Of a DNA stretch of 64,000 nucleotides, positions 17,255 to 24,761 are shown one piece after another. The notes beneath the pieces were generated by a model. The model had not been told where the DNA came from. It was given only the letters and a program-made list of their open reading frames with translations, and ran no database searches. Origin of the DNA: an uncultured Duncaniella sp. (lineage in GTDB: Bacteria; Bacteroidota; Bacteroidia; Bacteroidales; Muribaculaceae); assembly GCF_910578445.1 (NCBI RefSeq), contig NZ_CAJTQC010000001.1, positions 65,919-129,918 of the forward strand, read 5' to 3'. The position numbers and the translations under genes were made by a program. Every line of letters starts with the position of its first letter. Within the stretch, counting starts at the first letter, position 1.

Positions 17255-18409
17255 TTAATGGTTATGTGAATGGCCTTCGGGCACGACAGTAGAGGTCTCA
17301 GCGAGACGCACGAACGTTGTTCCGGTGGCGACTACGGAGTCCCCTTCCGAAATTCCATCAAGAATTTCAACTCGACGACCGTCATTCCGTCCGACTTTTA
17401 CCGGATGTTTCGCATAGGCATGATCCTCAACCTTCACATAAACGAATTTTTCGCCCTGCTGCTCGGATATAGCACCGACAGGGACAGTGAGAGCATCAGC
17501 CCTTTGTGAGCCTATCAGATAGACTTCGGCAGGTGTGCCCGGAACTACATCCCCATGATTGTCAAACGAAAAATAGACAGGAAGATAACCGGGAGTATTA
17601 TCCGCAGCCGAAGTAGATGACGACAGCAATTTACCGCCACGGTCGGCCAAGCGAATGGCCTCACCGGAGGAATGGGACGGGACGAAATTTGCAGAGGCTA
17701 CACGAGGAAGCATGTCGACATGACGAGACGGCAGCAAGGCCTTTAGCGTCAGGCGCTGGCTACGAGCCACAGTAGCAATTGGCTGGCCGGCCTCCACAAA
17801 AGAGCCATCACTGACAAGCAATTCCGACACTACGCCGGATATCGAACTTGACGCACGGCCTGTCGCAGCTGCCGGACTATAGGCGCTTTTGGCCTCCTCA
17901 TAGGAACGCAGAGCCTCATTATATTCTTTTTTTGTTATCAGGCCATCCTTAAGCAGTGGAGTCAGGCGGTCCAGTTCGCGTTTCGCAGCGTCAAGAGACA
18001 CTTTTGCCATCCTGTTTGCATCACCTCCGGTCATATTTCCCGCAGATATAGAAGCAATCAGCTCTCCGCTCCTGACAGTTTTGCCCGGTTCGACACCAGA
18101 CGCAAGCCTGACAATACCCGCTGTCGGAGCAGACACGACACTACGGTCAGTTGCAGCCGGGAGTACTTCTCCAGAGACCTTGACAATTTCACAAAATGGA
18201 GTTTTGGTTGCGGCTTCGGCAAACACCCCGAAACGCATTGCATCGGCAGGAGACATGACTATTTCATCTTCATGTTCATGTCCATGCCCTTCGTCTGCCA
18301 AATTCTCACCATGGGCATCAGAATGAGAATGGGTACATGACACGGCAATGGTCAATGTAATAGCCGACAAAACGGTCGGGAACAACTTATAAGCAAATGG
18401 GTAACTCAT
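17255..18409 (-). CDS. Periplasmic adaptor (membrane fusion protein) of the metal efflux system, His-rich lipoprotein
   Basis: First gene of the efflux operon, 384 residues. The N-terminus has a signal sequence ending in a lipobox-like AVSC, so it is probably a lipoprotein. It is followed by a histidine-rich segment (HSHSDAH and GHGHEHEDE, about 27-50) and ends with GHSHNH, both plausible metal-binding patches. The body is HlyD/CusB-like: a barrel-sandwich lipoyl half (VVSAPTAGIVRLASGVEPG), an alpha-hairpin (about 125-170), the second lipoyl half (GVVSELLVSDGSFVEAGQ) and beta-barrel and proximal domains. It bridges pump and channel and may hand metal to the pump. The upstream region carries two -7 elements and an inverted repeat. 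Confidence 0.9.
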   Translation of the reverse strand: MSYPFAYKLFPTVLSAITLTIAVSCTHSHSDAHGENLADEGHGHEHEDEIVMSPADAMRFGVFAEAATKTPFCEIVKVSGEVLPAATDRSVVSAPTAGIVRLASGVEPGKTVRSGELIASISAGNMTGGDANRMAKVSLDAAKRELDRLTPLLKDGLITKKEYNEALRSYEEAKSAYSPAAATGRASSSISGVVSELLVSDGSFVEAGQPIATVARSQRLTLKALLPSRHVDMLPRVASANFVPSHSSGEAIRLADRGGKLLSSSTSAADNTPGYLPVYFSFDNHGDVVPGTPAEVYLIGSQRADALTVPVGAISEQQGEKFVYVKVEDHAYAKHPVKVGRNDGRRVEILDGISEGDSVVATGTTFVRLAETSTVVPEGHSHNH

Positions 18410-18472
18410 GATTTAATAAGAAAAAATTGGATACAAGAGTAAGCAGTAAATGTAGCGTCATCAAACGACGCA

Positions 18473-18558
18473 CAAAATTAATCAAGTCCCACTCTTGATG
18501 TCTTATATAATTCTGATGATTTCTTGCAAAATTAGCAAACAAATCCGAGTAGCACAAA
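18473..18558 (-). promoter_or_regulatory. Promoter region and candidate operator of the metal efflux operon
   Basis: On the minus strand there is TAATTTTG at 18527-18534 with TTTG (plus-strand CAAA at 18555-18558) 20 bases upstream, a full Bacteroidetes promoter. A second TAATTTTG lies at 18473-18480. Between the two is an inverted repeat ATCAAG-N7-CTTGAT (18481-18499), a candidate site for a metal-responsive regulator. No regulator gene is adjacent. Promoter call is fairly sure; operator is inference. Confidence 0.55.
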
Positions 18559-18598
18559 CTTTTTAAATCCGCACATGCAATTATTCACTGCTTTTTCA

Positions 18599-18606
18599 TA
18601 ATTTTG
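18599..18606 (+). promoter_or_regulatory. -7 element (TAATTTTG) for the hydrolase-MurF-Ddl cluster
   Basis: Exact TAnnTTTG match 17 bases before the ATG at 18624, giving an expected leader of roughly 10 bases. No clear -33 element. Confidence 0.5.
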
Positions 18607-18623
18607 TAGGTCAAATTTAATTT

Positions 18624-19394
18624 ATGGACAGAGATACGAGGCTTGAAGGGCTGAATCTTCACTACACCGATTCTGAAAAAGGTGAAAAGACCGTCATACT
18701 GATGCACGGATGGGGATGTGACCACACCACCGTAGCATCAATCGAGCGTGTGGCATCGTCATGCGGCTACCGTGTCATAAATGTCGACTTTCCGGGATTC
18801 GGTGATTCCCAAGAACCGACCGACGTCTGGGGCGTCGAGGACTACACGCGCCAAATCGAGGCTTTGACAAAAGGACTCGGGATAAAATCGCCAATCCTGC
18901 TCGGCCATTCTTTCGGTGGCCGCGTAGGCATACTTTATGCGTCACGCAACCAAGTGGAAAAACTGATACTTGTCGATGCCGCAGGTATCAAACCAAAACG
19001 TTCGCTGAAATATTATTGGAAAGTATATTCGTTCAAGGCTGTAAAAAGGCTGATGTATCTTTTCCTCGGGAAAGACGCTGCTGAAAAACGTCTTGATGCC
19101 AAAAGAGCAAAGGCCGGCTCAAGCGACTATGCCAACGCATCGCCGATGATGAGAAGAATACTTTCGAAAGTGGTCAATGAAGACCTGACCGACCGTCTTC
19201 ATTTGATAAAAGCCCCCACATTATTAATCTGGGGAGAAAATGACACAGCCACGCCTCTTTCCGACGCACAAAAAATGGAAAAACTCATCCCGGATGCAGG
19301 CCTTGTCTCATTCTCAGGATGCGGACACTACTCATTCCTCGACAACCCTATCCAGTTTGCAGCCGTATTGCGCAGCTTCCTTGGAAAGGCCTGA
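18624..19394 (+). CDS. Alpha/beta hydrolase fold protein of the MurF-like/Ddl cluster
   Basis: Soluble 256-residue hydrolase with no signal peptide. The elements of the fold are clear: oxyanion-hole strand ILMHGWGCD, nucleophile elbow GHSFGG (Ser about 95), acid in WGENDTATPL (about 211) and catalytic His in GCGHYSF (about 234). A lid region between residues 125 and 185 is basic (many Lys/Arg). It opens a run of four same-strand genes ending with a D-Ala-D-Ala ligase; the gap to the MurF-like gene is 53 bases. This suggests a role in handling a peptidoglycan precursor or an activated amino acid or ester, but the substrate cannot be read from the sequence. General carboxylesterase activity is the conservative alternative. 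Confidence 0.85.
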   Translation: MDRDTRLEGLNLHYTDSEKGEKTVILMHGWGCDHTTVASIERVASSCGYRVINVDFPGFGDSQEPTDVWGVEDYTRQIEALTKGLGIKSPILLGHSFGGRVGILYASRNQVEKLILVDAAGIKPKRSLKYYWKVYSFKAVKRLMYLFLGKDAAEKRLDAKRAKAGSSDYANASPMMRRILSKVVNEDLTDRLHLIKAPTLLIWGENDTATPLSDAQKMEKLIPDAGLVSFSGCGHYSFLDNPIQFAAVLRSFLGKA

Positions 19395-19447
19395 TGCTCC
19401 AATTTGTATTTGAAAAGGATTAACAAACAGATTAACATAGCTCAACC

Positions 19448-21034
19448 ATGTTAGCTTGCACTATAATAGCCATTGTTCTGGCAGTGATAAATGTCGTGCT
19501 TGAATTCAAGCGCGACCTGATGATGCTTCAGCAGAATTCATACAGGAACGACCGTTATAACAGATGGCTCTCCTCCTCGCAGGACAGCACATCGACCATG
19601 CGTCTTGTTTCCGGTGCGGTGGTGCTCGCCTCGCTTTCCACCCTGTCATTGCCGATGATTTCCGTCGGACTTGTTGCCATCATATCAATTGTCAATATAT
19701 TCAATCTCGCAAGACGGAAATATAAGAAACCTCTGGTGATGACTCCGCGTGCCACACGCATATTCAGTGTCATGCTCGGGCTTGCAGCCATCATCATCGC
19801 CGCTGTAGCGGTTTTGTGCGCAGTCAAAGGATATTCACTTGACCTCGTAGTCACTACGGCTCTTGCCGTATATTGCTTCTCTCACGCTTTTGCAATTGCC
19901 GCCAACACCCTGCTCAAGCCGGTAGAAGCCCGCATCAACCGGAAATATTATGACGATGCCAAACGGATAATCGACGGAATGCCGGATTTAAAGATAATCG
20001 GTGTCACCGGCAGTTATGGCAAAACGAGCACAAAACATTATCTGAACCGAATCCTGTCGGAAAAATATGATGTCCTGATGACACCCGGAAGTTTTAATAC
20101 GACCATGGGGGTTATCCGTACAATCCGCGAATATCTCAAACCCTACAATGAGGTGTTTATCTGCGAGATGGGAGCTAAACAGCCGGGGGACATCAAGGAA
20201 ATCTGCGACCTCGTCCACCCTTCAATGGGTATTGTCACCGCCGTCGGCGAACAGCATCTTGAATCGTTTAAGACTATTGAAAACGTTCAGCGCACGAAAT
20301 TCGAGCTTGTCGATGCCCTCCCGGCCGACGGTCTTGCAGTTATAAATGATGATTTCCCGTTTGTTGCCAACCGAAATGTCGAAAACGTAGAGTGCATACG
20401 TTATGCAGTCAGCGCCAAAGATGCAGCACAATATACGGCTGAAGATATCACATATACTCCATCCGGGACTTCATTTTCTGTCGTGACACCTGCCGGCGAA
20501 CGGCTGGCGTTTTCCACACACTTAGTCGGCGAATGCAATGTGTCAAACCTTCTTGCAGCCATCATCGTAGCACTCCGTCTGAATGTGCCTGTTGAAAAAA
20601 TCCGCTATGCCGTCGCTAATATCGAACAGGTCGAACACCGCCTTAACATGAAGCGCACTCCTGGTGGAGTGACCATCATCGACGATGCGTTCAATTCCAA
20701 TCCAACCGGTTCGAAGATGGCTCTTGACGTATTGAAAATGATGACCGGTGGCCGACGCATCATCGTCACCCCCGGCATGATTGAGCTTGGCGACAGACAA
20801 GAAGAACTCAATCGAAAGTTTGGCGAATCAATCGCTGTCTCCGCAGATATAGCCATAATCGTAGGCACTTATAACCGCGATGCAATAGTCGCAGGCATCG
20901 AAAATGTCAACAACGGTATAGCCAAAGTCTATAAGGTCGATTCGTTCAATGAAGCACAAAGGCTCTTGGCGATTACACTGAAAAGCGGTGACACAGTCCT
21001 TTATGAAAATGACCTGCCTGACACGTTCAAGTAG
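19448..21034 (+). CDS. Membrane-anchored MurF-like Mur ligase
   Basis: ATP-dependent amide ligase of the Mur family, 528 residues, about 80-100 longer than standard MurF because of an N-terminal membrane part with about four helices (residues 1-20, 52-82, 105-125, 133-155). The ligase core starts near 180: P-loop GVTGSYGKTST (K192), MurF-type EMGA (240-243), HLESF, the carbamylated-lysine equivalent K284 (RTKFEL), and DDAFNSNP (412-419), the equivalent of DDSYNANP in MurF. It therefore should join a dipeptide-like acceptor to a UDP-MurNAc peptide or a related substrate. Its ending (ENDLPDTF) is unlike classical MurF. The Ddl gene follows by 59 bases. Whether it is the sole MurF of the cell or a paralogue cannot be told from this window. 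Confidence 0.82.
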   Translation: MLACTIIAIVLAVINVVLEFKRDLMMLQQNSYRNDRYNRWLSSSQDSTSTMRLVSGAVVLASLSTLSLPMISVGLVAIISIVNIFNLARRKYKKPLVMTPRATRIFSVMLGLAAIIIAAVAVLCAVKGYSLDLVVTTALAVYCFSHAFAIAANTLLKPVEARINRKYYDDAKRIIDGMPDLKIIGVTGSYGKTSTKHYLNRILSEKYDVLMTPGSFNTTMGVIRTIREYLKPYNEVFICEMGAKQPGDIKEICDLVHPSMGIVTAVGEQHLESFKTIENVQRTKFELVDALPADGLAVINDDFPFVANRNVENVECIRYAVSAKDAAQYTAEDITYTPSGTSFSVVTPAGERLAFSTHLVGECNVSNLLAAIIVALRLNVPVEKIRYAVANIEQVEHRLNMKRTPGGVTIIDDAFNSNPTGSKMALDVLKMMTGGRRIIVTPGMIELGDRQEELNRKFGESIAVSADIAIIVGTYNRDAIVAGIENVNNGIAKVYKVDSFNEAQRLLAITLKSGDTVLYENDLPDTFK

Positions 21035-21093
21035 GATTGTCCAACATGACAACAATTGAATAAACATCTTCTTATATCATATAAAACAAGACA

Positions 21094-22293
21094 ATGAAAA
21101 CCAATATTGGAGTCTTTTTCGGCGGACGCTCTACCGAGCATGAAATCTCGGTGATTTCCGCTTCGCAGGCAATGCACGCCATAAATCGCGAAAAATATGA
21201 CGTCACACCTATATATATATCCAAACAAGGACGGTTCTATACCGGAGATGCGCTCTTTGAGATAGCAAACTACCGTAACATCCCCGCCCTGCTTGAAAAA
21301 TGCGAGGAAGTCTACCTCCGTCCTGTCTATGGCGATTATAACCTCTATCGTGCCAAATCGGCCGGTCTGTTCGGAAACAAAGGCCCTGTCGCAACGCTTG
21401 ACGTAGTGATTCCTGTCCTCCATGGCTCAAACGTGGAAGACGGTATCTTTGAAGGTGTCCTTGAGACCATCGGCATACCTTATGCCGGATGCGACACTCT
21501 TGCGAGCGCCAACGGCATGGATAAGATAACGATGAAAATGATTCTCCGCGAATCAGGCATTCCCGTCATCGATTACGTATGGTTTACCGACAAGGAATGG
21601 TTTGCAAAGCGCGACGAACTTATTGAGAAAATCGAGAGCAAAATCGGATACCCCGTGATTGTCAAGCCTGCCAATCTCGGTTCAAGTGTCGGCATCGGCC
21701 GTGCTGCAAACCGCGAACAGCTCATTGAGAAAGTGGATGTCGCACAGAAATACACCTCACGTATTATCGTCGAACATATGGTCGACAATCTTAAAGAAAT
21801 CAACTGTTCGGTACTCGGCGACTGTGACGAATATCAGTCATCAGTGCTCGAAGAACCGATAAAAAGTGCGGAAATACTTTCATACGAGGACAAGTATATG
21901 GGTGGCACAAAGGGAGCCAAAGGCATGCAGGCATCCCAGAAACGCATTCCGGCTGACCTGCCTGAAGAGATGACAAAACGAATCCAGTATCTCGCCGGAG
22001 AAACATTCCGTGTGCTGAGCTGCCACGGTGTAAGCCGAATAGATTTCATCATTGACGACGACAACAATGAAATCTATGTCAACGAAATCAACACCATACC
22101 CGGCTCACTGTCATTCTACCTTTGGGAAGCAACCGGCATTTCATTTGACAAGCTTATGGACAAGCTCGTGCAGCTCGCCCTTAAACGCAAACGCGAGGAA
22201 GGCCAGAAAACCGTCAGCTACGACCAGAATATATTTTCCCTTTCCGGCGGTGCGAAAGGTGGCATAAAGGGCGCTAAAGCTCCGCGTAACTAA
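21094..22293 (+). CDS. ddl: D-alanine--D-alanine ligase family protein, atypical acceptor site
   Basis: ATP-grasp ligase of 399 residues, longer than the usual 300-370. The N-terminal GGRSTEHEIS (10-19), the ATP-binding VKPANLGSSVG (190-200) and the metal-binding RIDF (D317) and NEIN (E331, N333) are all present. In the omega loop, SYEDKY keeps the Lys and Tyr (K267, Y268) typical of D-Ala-adding enzymes and lacks the His of D-Ala-D-Lac ligases. The segment after N333 reads TIPGSLSFYLW. Counted without gaps against E. coli DdlB, the acceptor-carboxylate Ser281 falls on Tyr342. The omega loop itself is enlarged with Gly/Lys-rich sequence (GGTKGAKG). The C-terminal 20 residues are Gly/Lys-rich. 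It probably makes a D-Ala dipeptide for the adjacent MurF-like ligase; the second residue is open to question. Confidence 0.85.
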   Translation: MKTNIGVFFGGRSTEHEISVISASQAMHAINREKYDVTPIYISKQGRFYTGDALFEIANYRNIPALLEKCEEVYLRPVYGDYNLYRAKSAGLFGNKGPVATLDVVIPVLHGSNVEDGIFEGVLETIGIPYAGCDTLASANGMDKITMKMILRESGIPVIDYVWFTDKEWFAKRDELIEKIESKIGYPVIVKPANLGSSVGIGRAANREQLIEKVDVAQKYTSRIIVEHMVDNLKEINCSVLGDCDEYQSSVLEEPIKSAEILSYEDKYMGGTKGAKGMQASQKRIPADLPEEMTKRIQYLAGETFRVLSCHGVSRIDFIIDDDNNEIYVNEINTIPGSLSFYLWEATGISFDKLMDKLVQLALKRKREEGQKTVSYDQNIFSLSGGAKGGIKGAKAPRN

Positions 22294-22307
22294 AACGGCA
22301 CAGGACT

Positions 22308-22484
22308 ATGGGAAGTGTCGGTTTCTGGATTGCATATTGCATCGGCTTTGGAATCCTCGGCGGAGGGCTTTATACTTATATGTCAGGGCGTAAGAAAAGG
22401 CGCTGGAGTCTCTTCCTTCGCAGCGCCCTGATTTATACGGCTTTCGCCCTTGCATTCGTGTGGTTTCTCTACCGTGTGGCATAG
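22308..22484 (+). CDS. Small two-helix membrane protein (58 residues) ending the MurF-like/Ddl cluster
   Basis: An ATG at 22308, 14 bases after the ddl stop, opens a 58-residue frame ending with TAG at 22482-22484. The product has two hydrophobic segments (about residues 4-24 and 39-54) joined by a strongly basic loop (SGRKKRRW). By the positive-inside rule this predicts a hairpin with both ends outside and the loop in the cytoplasm. I do not recognise a family. Its placement suggests cotranscription with the ligases and perhaps a partner for the membrane-anchored MurF-like protein (inference). It converges on rlmH with a 28-base gap. Confidence 0.6.
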   Translation: MGSVGFWIAYCIGFGILGGGLYTYMSGRKKRRWSLFLRSALIYTAFALAFVWFLYRVA

Positions 22485-22512
22485 CCTTTAGAGTGAGCCG
22501 CACAATTGCACA

Positions 22513-22986
22513 TCAATCGTGGTGATATGGCTCGCCACGCATAATGGTCATGGCGCGATAGATTTGTTCCGTAAAGAACAGACGAACCATTTCGTGTGTG
22601 AATGTCATGCGTGACAGCGACAGTTTTGAATCGGCTCGTTCGTAGACCTCGTTCGAGAATCCATACGGACCGCCTATGACAAACACCAGACGCTTTATGC
22701 CCTGAACCATCCGTCGCTCGATCATAGCTGAAAATTCCCTCGATGTAAGCTCTTTTCCTCTTTCGTCGAGAAGAGTCACAATATCGCCGGGCTGAAGAGC
22801 CGCAAGTATACTCCGCCCCTCCTGCTGTTTCTGTGATTCTTCTGACAGCGCCTTTGACGATTTGATGTCAGGAATCACTAAGAGTTCTGTAGGGACATAC
22901 CGGTTGGCCCGTTTCAGGAACTCCTCCACTCCGCAAGCAACATAAGCGGTGGATGTTTTTCCGACTGCTATAATAACTATTTTCAT
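22513..22986 (-). CDS. rlmH: 23S rRNA (pseudouridine-1915-N3) methyltransferase RlmH
   Basis: SPOUT-class methyltransferase that modifies pseudouridine 1915 in helix 69 of 23S rRNA on the assembled 70S ribosome. The 157-residue length is exactly that of the family. The C-terminal knot region has VFVIGGPYGFSNEVYERAD, and the end SLSRMTFTHEMVRLFFTEQ then RAMTIMRGEPYHH is diagnostic of RlmH. It is divergent from nadC with only 35 bases between the starts, so the two genes must share a promoter region. No anomaly. Confidence 0.96.
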   Translation of the reverse strand: MKIVIIAVGKTSTAYVACGVEEFLKRANRYVPTELLVIPDIKSSKALSEESQKQQEGRSILAALQPGDIVTLLDERGKELTSREFSAMIERRMVQGIKRLVFVIGGPYGFSNEVYERADSKLSLSRMTFTHEMVRLFFTEQIYRAMTIMRGEPYHHD

Positions 22987-23021
22987 TTTCGACTATAAGA
23001 TTGTAATTTAAAGAAAAGGAT

Positions 23022-23870
23022 ATGAAAACAAAAGATGAACTTATCGATGACCTCCTGACTCTTGCTTTCGCAGAAGATGTCGGTGATGGAGACCACACAA
23101 CCTTAAGCACCATCCCGGCCGATGAACGCGGAATCCAGCGTCTTATCGTGAAGGAAGAAGGAATACTGGCGGGAGTTGAGATTGCCCGCAAAGTGTTCGA
23201 GAAGTTTGATCCGGAACTGAAGATGACTGTGTACATCAGCGATGGTGCTCACGTCAAACCGGGCGACATAGCATTTGAAGTCGAAGGCAGTGTGCGTTCG
23301 TTGTTGCAGACCGAGCGAGTGATGCTCAACATCATGCAGCGCATGAGCGGTATCGCAACCCAGACTGCAAAATATCAGCAGCGTCTCGAAGGTCTCAAGA
23401 CAAAAGTCCTCGACACCCGCAAAACCACTCCCGGAATGCGTATGCTTGAAAAAGAGGCTGTCCGCATCGGAGGTGGCTGCAACCACCGCATCGGTCTCTT
23501 CGACATGATTCTCATCAAAGACAACCACGTGGATTTCGCAGGTGGAATCAGACAGGCCGTGGAAGCTGCACGAAAATATTGCGCAGAAAAAGGCAAAGAA
23601 CTGAAAATTGAGCTTGAAGTCCGTAATGAGGACGAAATCCGCCAAGCGCTTGAAGCCGGCGTAGACCGAATCATGCTCGACAATTTCACTCCTGAACGCA
23701 CCCGCGAAGCAGTGAAACTCATCAACGGACAAACAGAAATTGAGTCATCCGGCGGCATCACCCTCGACACTCTCCGCGACTACGGCGAATGCGGTGTGGA
23801 TTTCATCTCTGTAGGAGCACTCACACACTCTGTCAAAGGCCTTGACATGAGTTTCAAAGCTGTAAAATAA
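23022..23870 (+). CDS. nadC: Quinolinate phosphoribosyltransferase (nicotinate-nucleotide pyrophosphorylase, carboxylating)
   Basis: Converts quinolinate and PRPP to nicotinate mononucleotide, the last dedicated step of de novo NAD synthesis. The 282-residue protein has the N-terminal swapped domain (to about residue 110) and a TIM-like barrel. Substrate-binding residues are seen in DTRKTTPGMR (about 127-136), GGGCNHRIGLFDMILIKDNH and the later EVRNEDEIRQALEAG. IESSGGITLDTLRDY near the C-terminus binds the PRPP phosphate. The stop codon is the first base pair of a 20-bp hairpin shared with the convergent phosphatase gene. The salvage counterpart pncB is also in this window. Confidence 0.96.
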   Translation: MKTKDELIDDLLTLAFAEDVGDGDHTTLSTIPADERGIQRLIVKEEGILAGVEIARKVFEKFDPELKMTVYISDGAHVKPGDIAFEVEGSVRSLLQTERVMLNIMQRMSGIATQTAKYQQRLEGLKTKVLDTRKTTPGMRMLEKEAVRIGGGCNHRIGLFDMILIKDNHVDFAGGIRQAVEAARKYCAEKGKELKIELEVRNEDEIRQALEAGVDRIMLDNFTPERTREAVKLINGQTEIESSGGITLDTLRDYGECGVDFISVGALTHSVKGLDMSFKAVK

Positions 23871-23914
23871 TATATGTTTATCGGCAACAAATTGTGTTGC
23901 CGATAAACATATAT
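23870..23914. terminator. Bidirectional terminator, 20-bp perfect stem
   Basis: Arms at 23870-23889 and 23895-23914 are perfectly complementary, with a 5-base loop. The hairpin exactly fills the gap between two convergent genes and touches both stop codons (nadC TAA at 23868-23870; HAD gene stop at 23914-23916). Confidence 0.8.
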
Positions 23915-24564
23915 CAGTCACGCTTGACATCAAGCATATCTTCAACTGTAAAGCCTGCAAAATCATCAATGATTCTGTGGGCTTTTCCATTTAACCGGGA
24001 GCGGGAATTGGTTGTGGCCAGACCGATAACAGTCGCACCGGAACTCATGCCAGCCTGAAGGCCCTGAAGAGAATCCTCAAACACATAACAGTCCTCGATA
24101 GGAACACCTATCAACTGCGCACCCGTCAGATAGCCCTCCGGATCAGGTTTACTGCGCTTGACCATCGAGCCTGTGACCAGCCCGCTGAGCATCTCCCGCA
24201 AATCAGGATGCGCAGCAAAAAGATAGTCCATTTTCACATTATCGCTACTCGTCACGACGGCAAACGGTATCTCCATTTCACGCAGCCGGGCAAGAAAAGT
24301 TTCTACACCGGCAATCCACGGATACTTCATATGCTGCTCGTAAGAGTGAAGCTCTTCCACGATTCCTTCACGAGCCTCTTCAGGAAACGGCTGAAGGATT
24401 TCACCAAGAGTTGTTCCCTTTATGTCGGCAGCAAAGGTTTCACCTCCGACATTGAATCTGCGTCCCATCGGGCCCCAGAAATTAGAATATTCGCCTTCAC
24501 TGTCCACGAGGACGCCGTCAAGGTCAAAAAGGACTCCTATCTTTCTTTTCATAGAATATTGCAA
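23914..24564 (-). CDS. HAD-superfamily phosphatase, beta-phosphoglucomutase-like subfamily
   Basis: Haloacid dehalogenase-type hydrolase of 216 residues with all four motifs: I FDLDGVLVDSEG (nucleophile Asp13 and acid/base Asp15), II VVTSSD, III KRSKPDPEGY and IV VFEDSLQGL. The helical cap between motif I and II marks subfamily IA with beta-phosphoglucomutase and sugar-phosphate phosphatases as closest relatives. The substrate is probably a small phosphorylated metabolite; sequence alone does not separate a mutase from a phosphatase. It converges on nadC and diverges from purL. Confidence 0.88.
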   Translation of the reverse strand: MQYSMKRKIGVLFDLDGVLVDSEGEYSNFWGPMGRRFNVGGETFAADIKGTTLGEILQPFPEEAREGIVEELHSYEQHMKYPWIAGVETFLARLREMEIPFAVVTSSDNVKMDYLFAAHPDLREMLSGLVTGSMVKRSKPDPEGYLTGAQLIGVPIEDCYVFEDSLQGLQAGMSSGATVIGLATTNSRSRLNGKAHRIIDDFAGFTVEDMLDVKRD

Positions 24565-24623
24565 TATGTTTTGATTTACACAGATTTCGCCAAAAGACTA
24601 TGGCGCATGAAAATTTAATGTCA

Positions 24624-24631
24624 CAAAGTTA
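24624..24631 (-). promoter_or_regulatory. -7 element for the HAD gene (TAACTTTG on minus strand)
   Basis: CAAAGTTA on the plus strand gives TAACTTTG on the minus strand 60 bases upstream of the start; a clear -33 was not found. Confidence 0.45.
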
Positions 24632-24660
24632 CTACAAATTCTCTAAATAGCCTTCATCTC

Positions 24661-24691
24661 TTGGTGATATGGGAGATTTTGCGTAACTTTG
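24661..24691 (+). promoter_or_regulatory. purL promoter
   Basis: TTG (24661-24663) and TAACTTTG (24684-24691) are separated by 20 bases, close to the ideal Bacteroidetes spacing. The predicted transcript would have a leader of about 65 bases before the ATG at 24762. Confidence 0.6.
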
Positions 24692-24761
24692 TTGCGAAGA
24701 ATGCCCTTTTCAGGTCACTCTTTGAATCAAGAAATTCACTCCATTCATTGCATATTTCACT

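Noticed and set aside
14137..18409. Copper/silver (CusCBA) assignment of the efflux operon
   Set aside because: The pump lacks the Met at the first copper-binding position and has VDDA in TM4, unlike copper pumps; metal left open.
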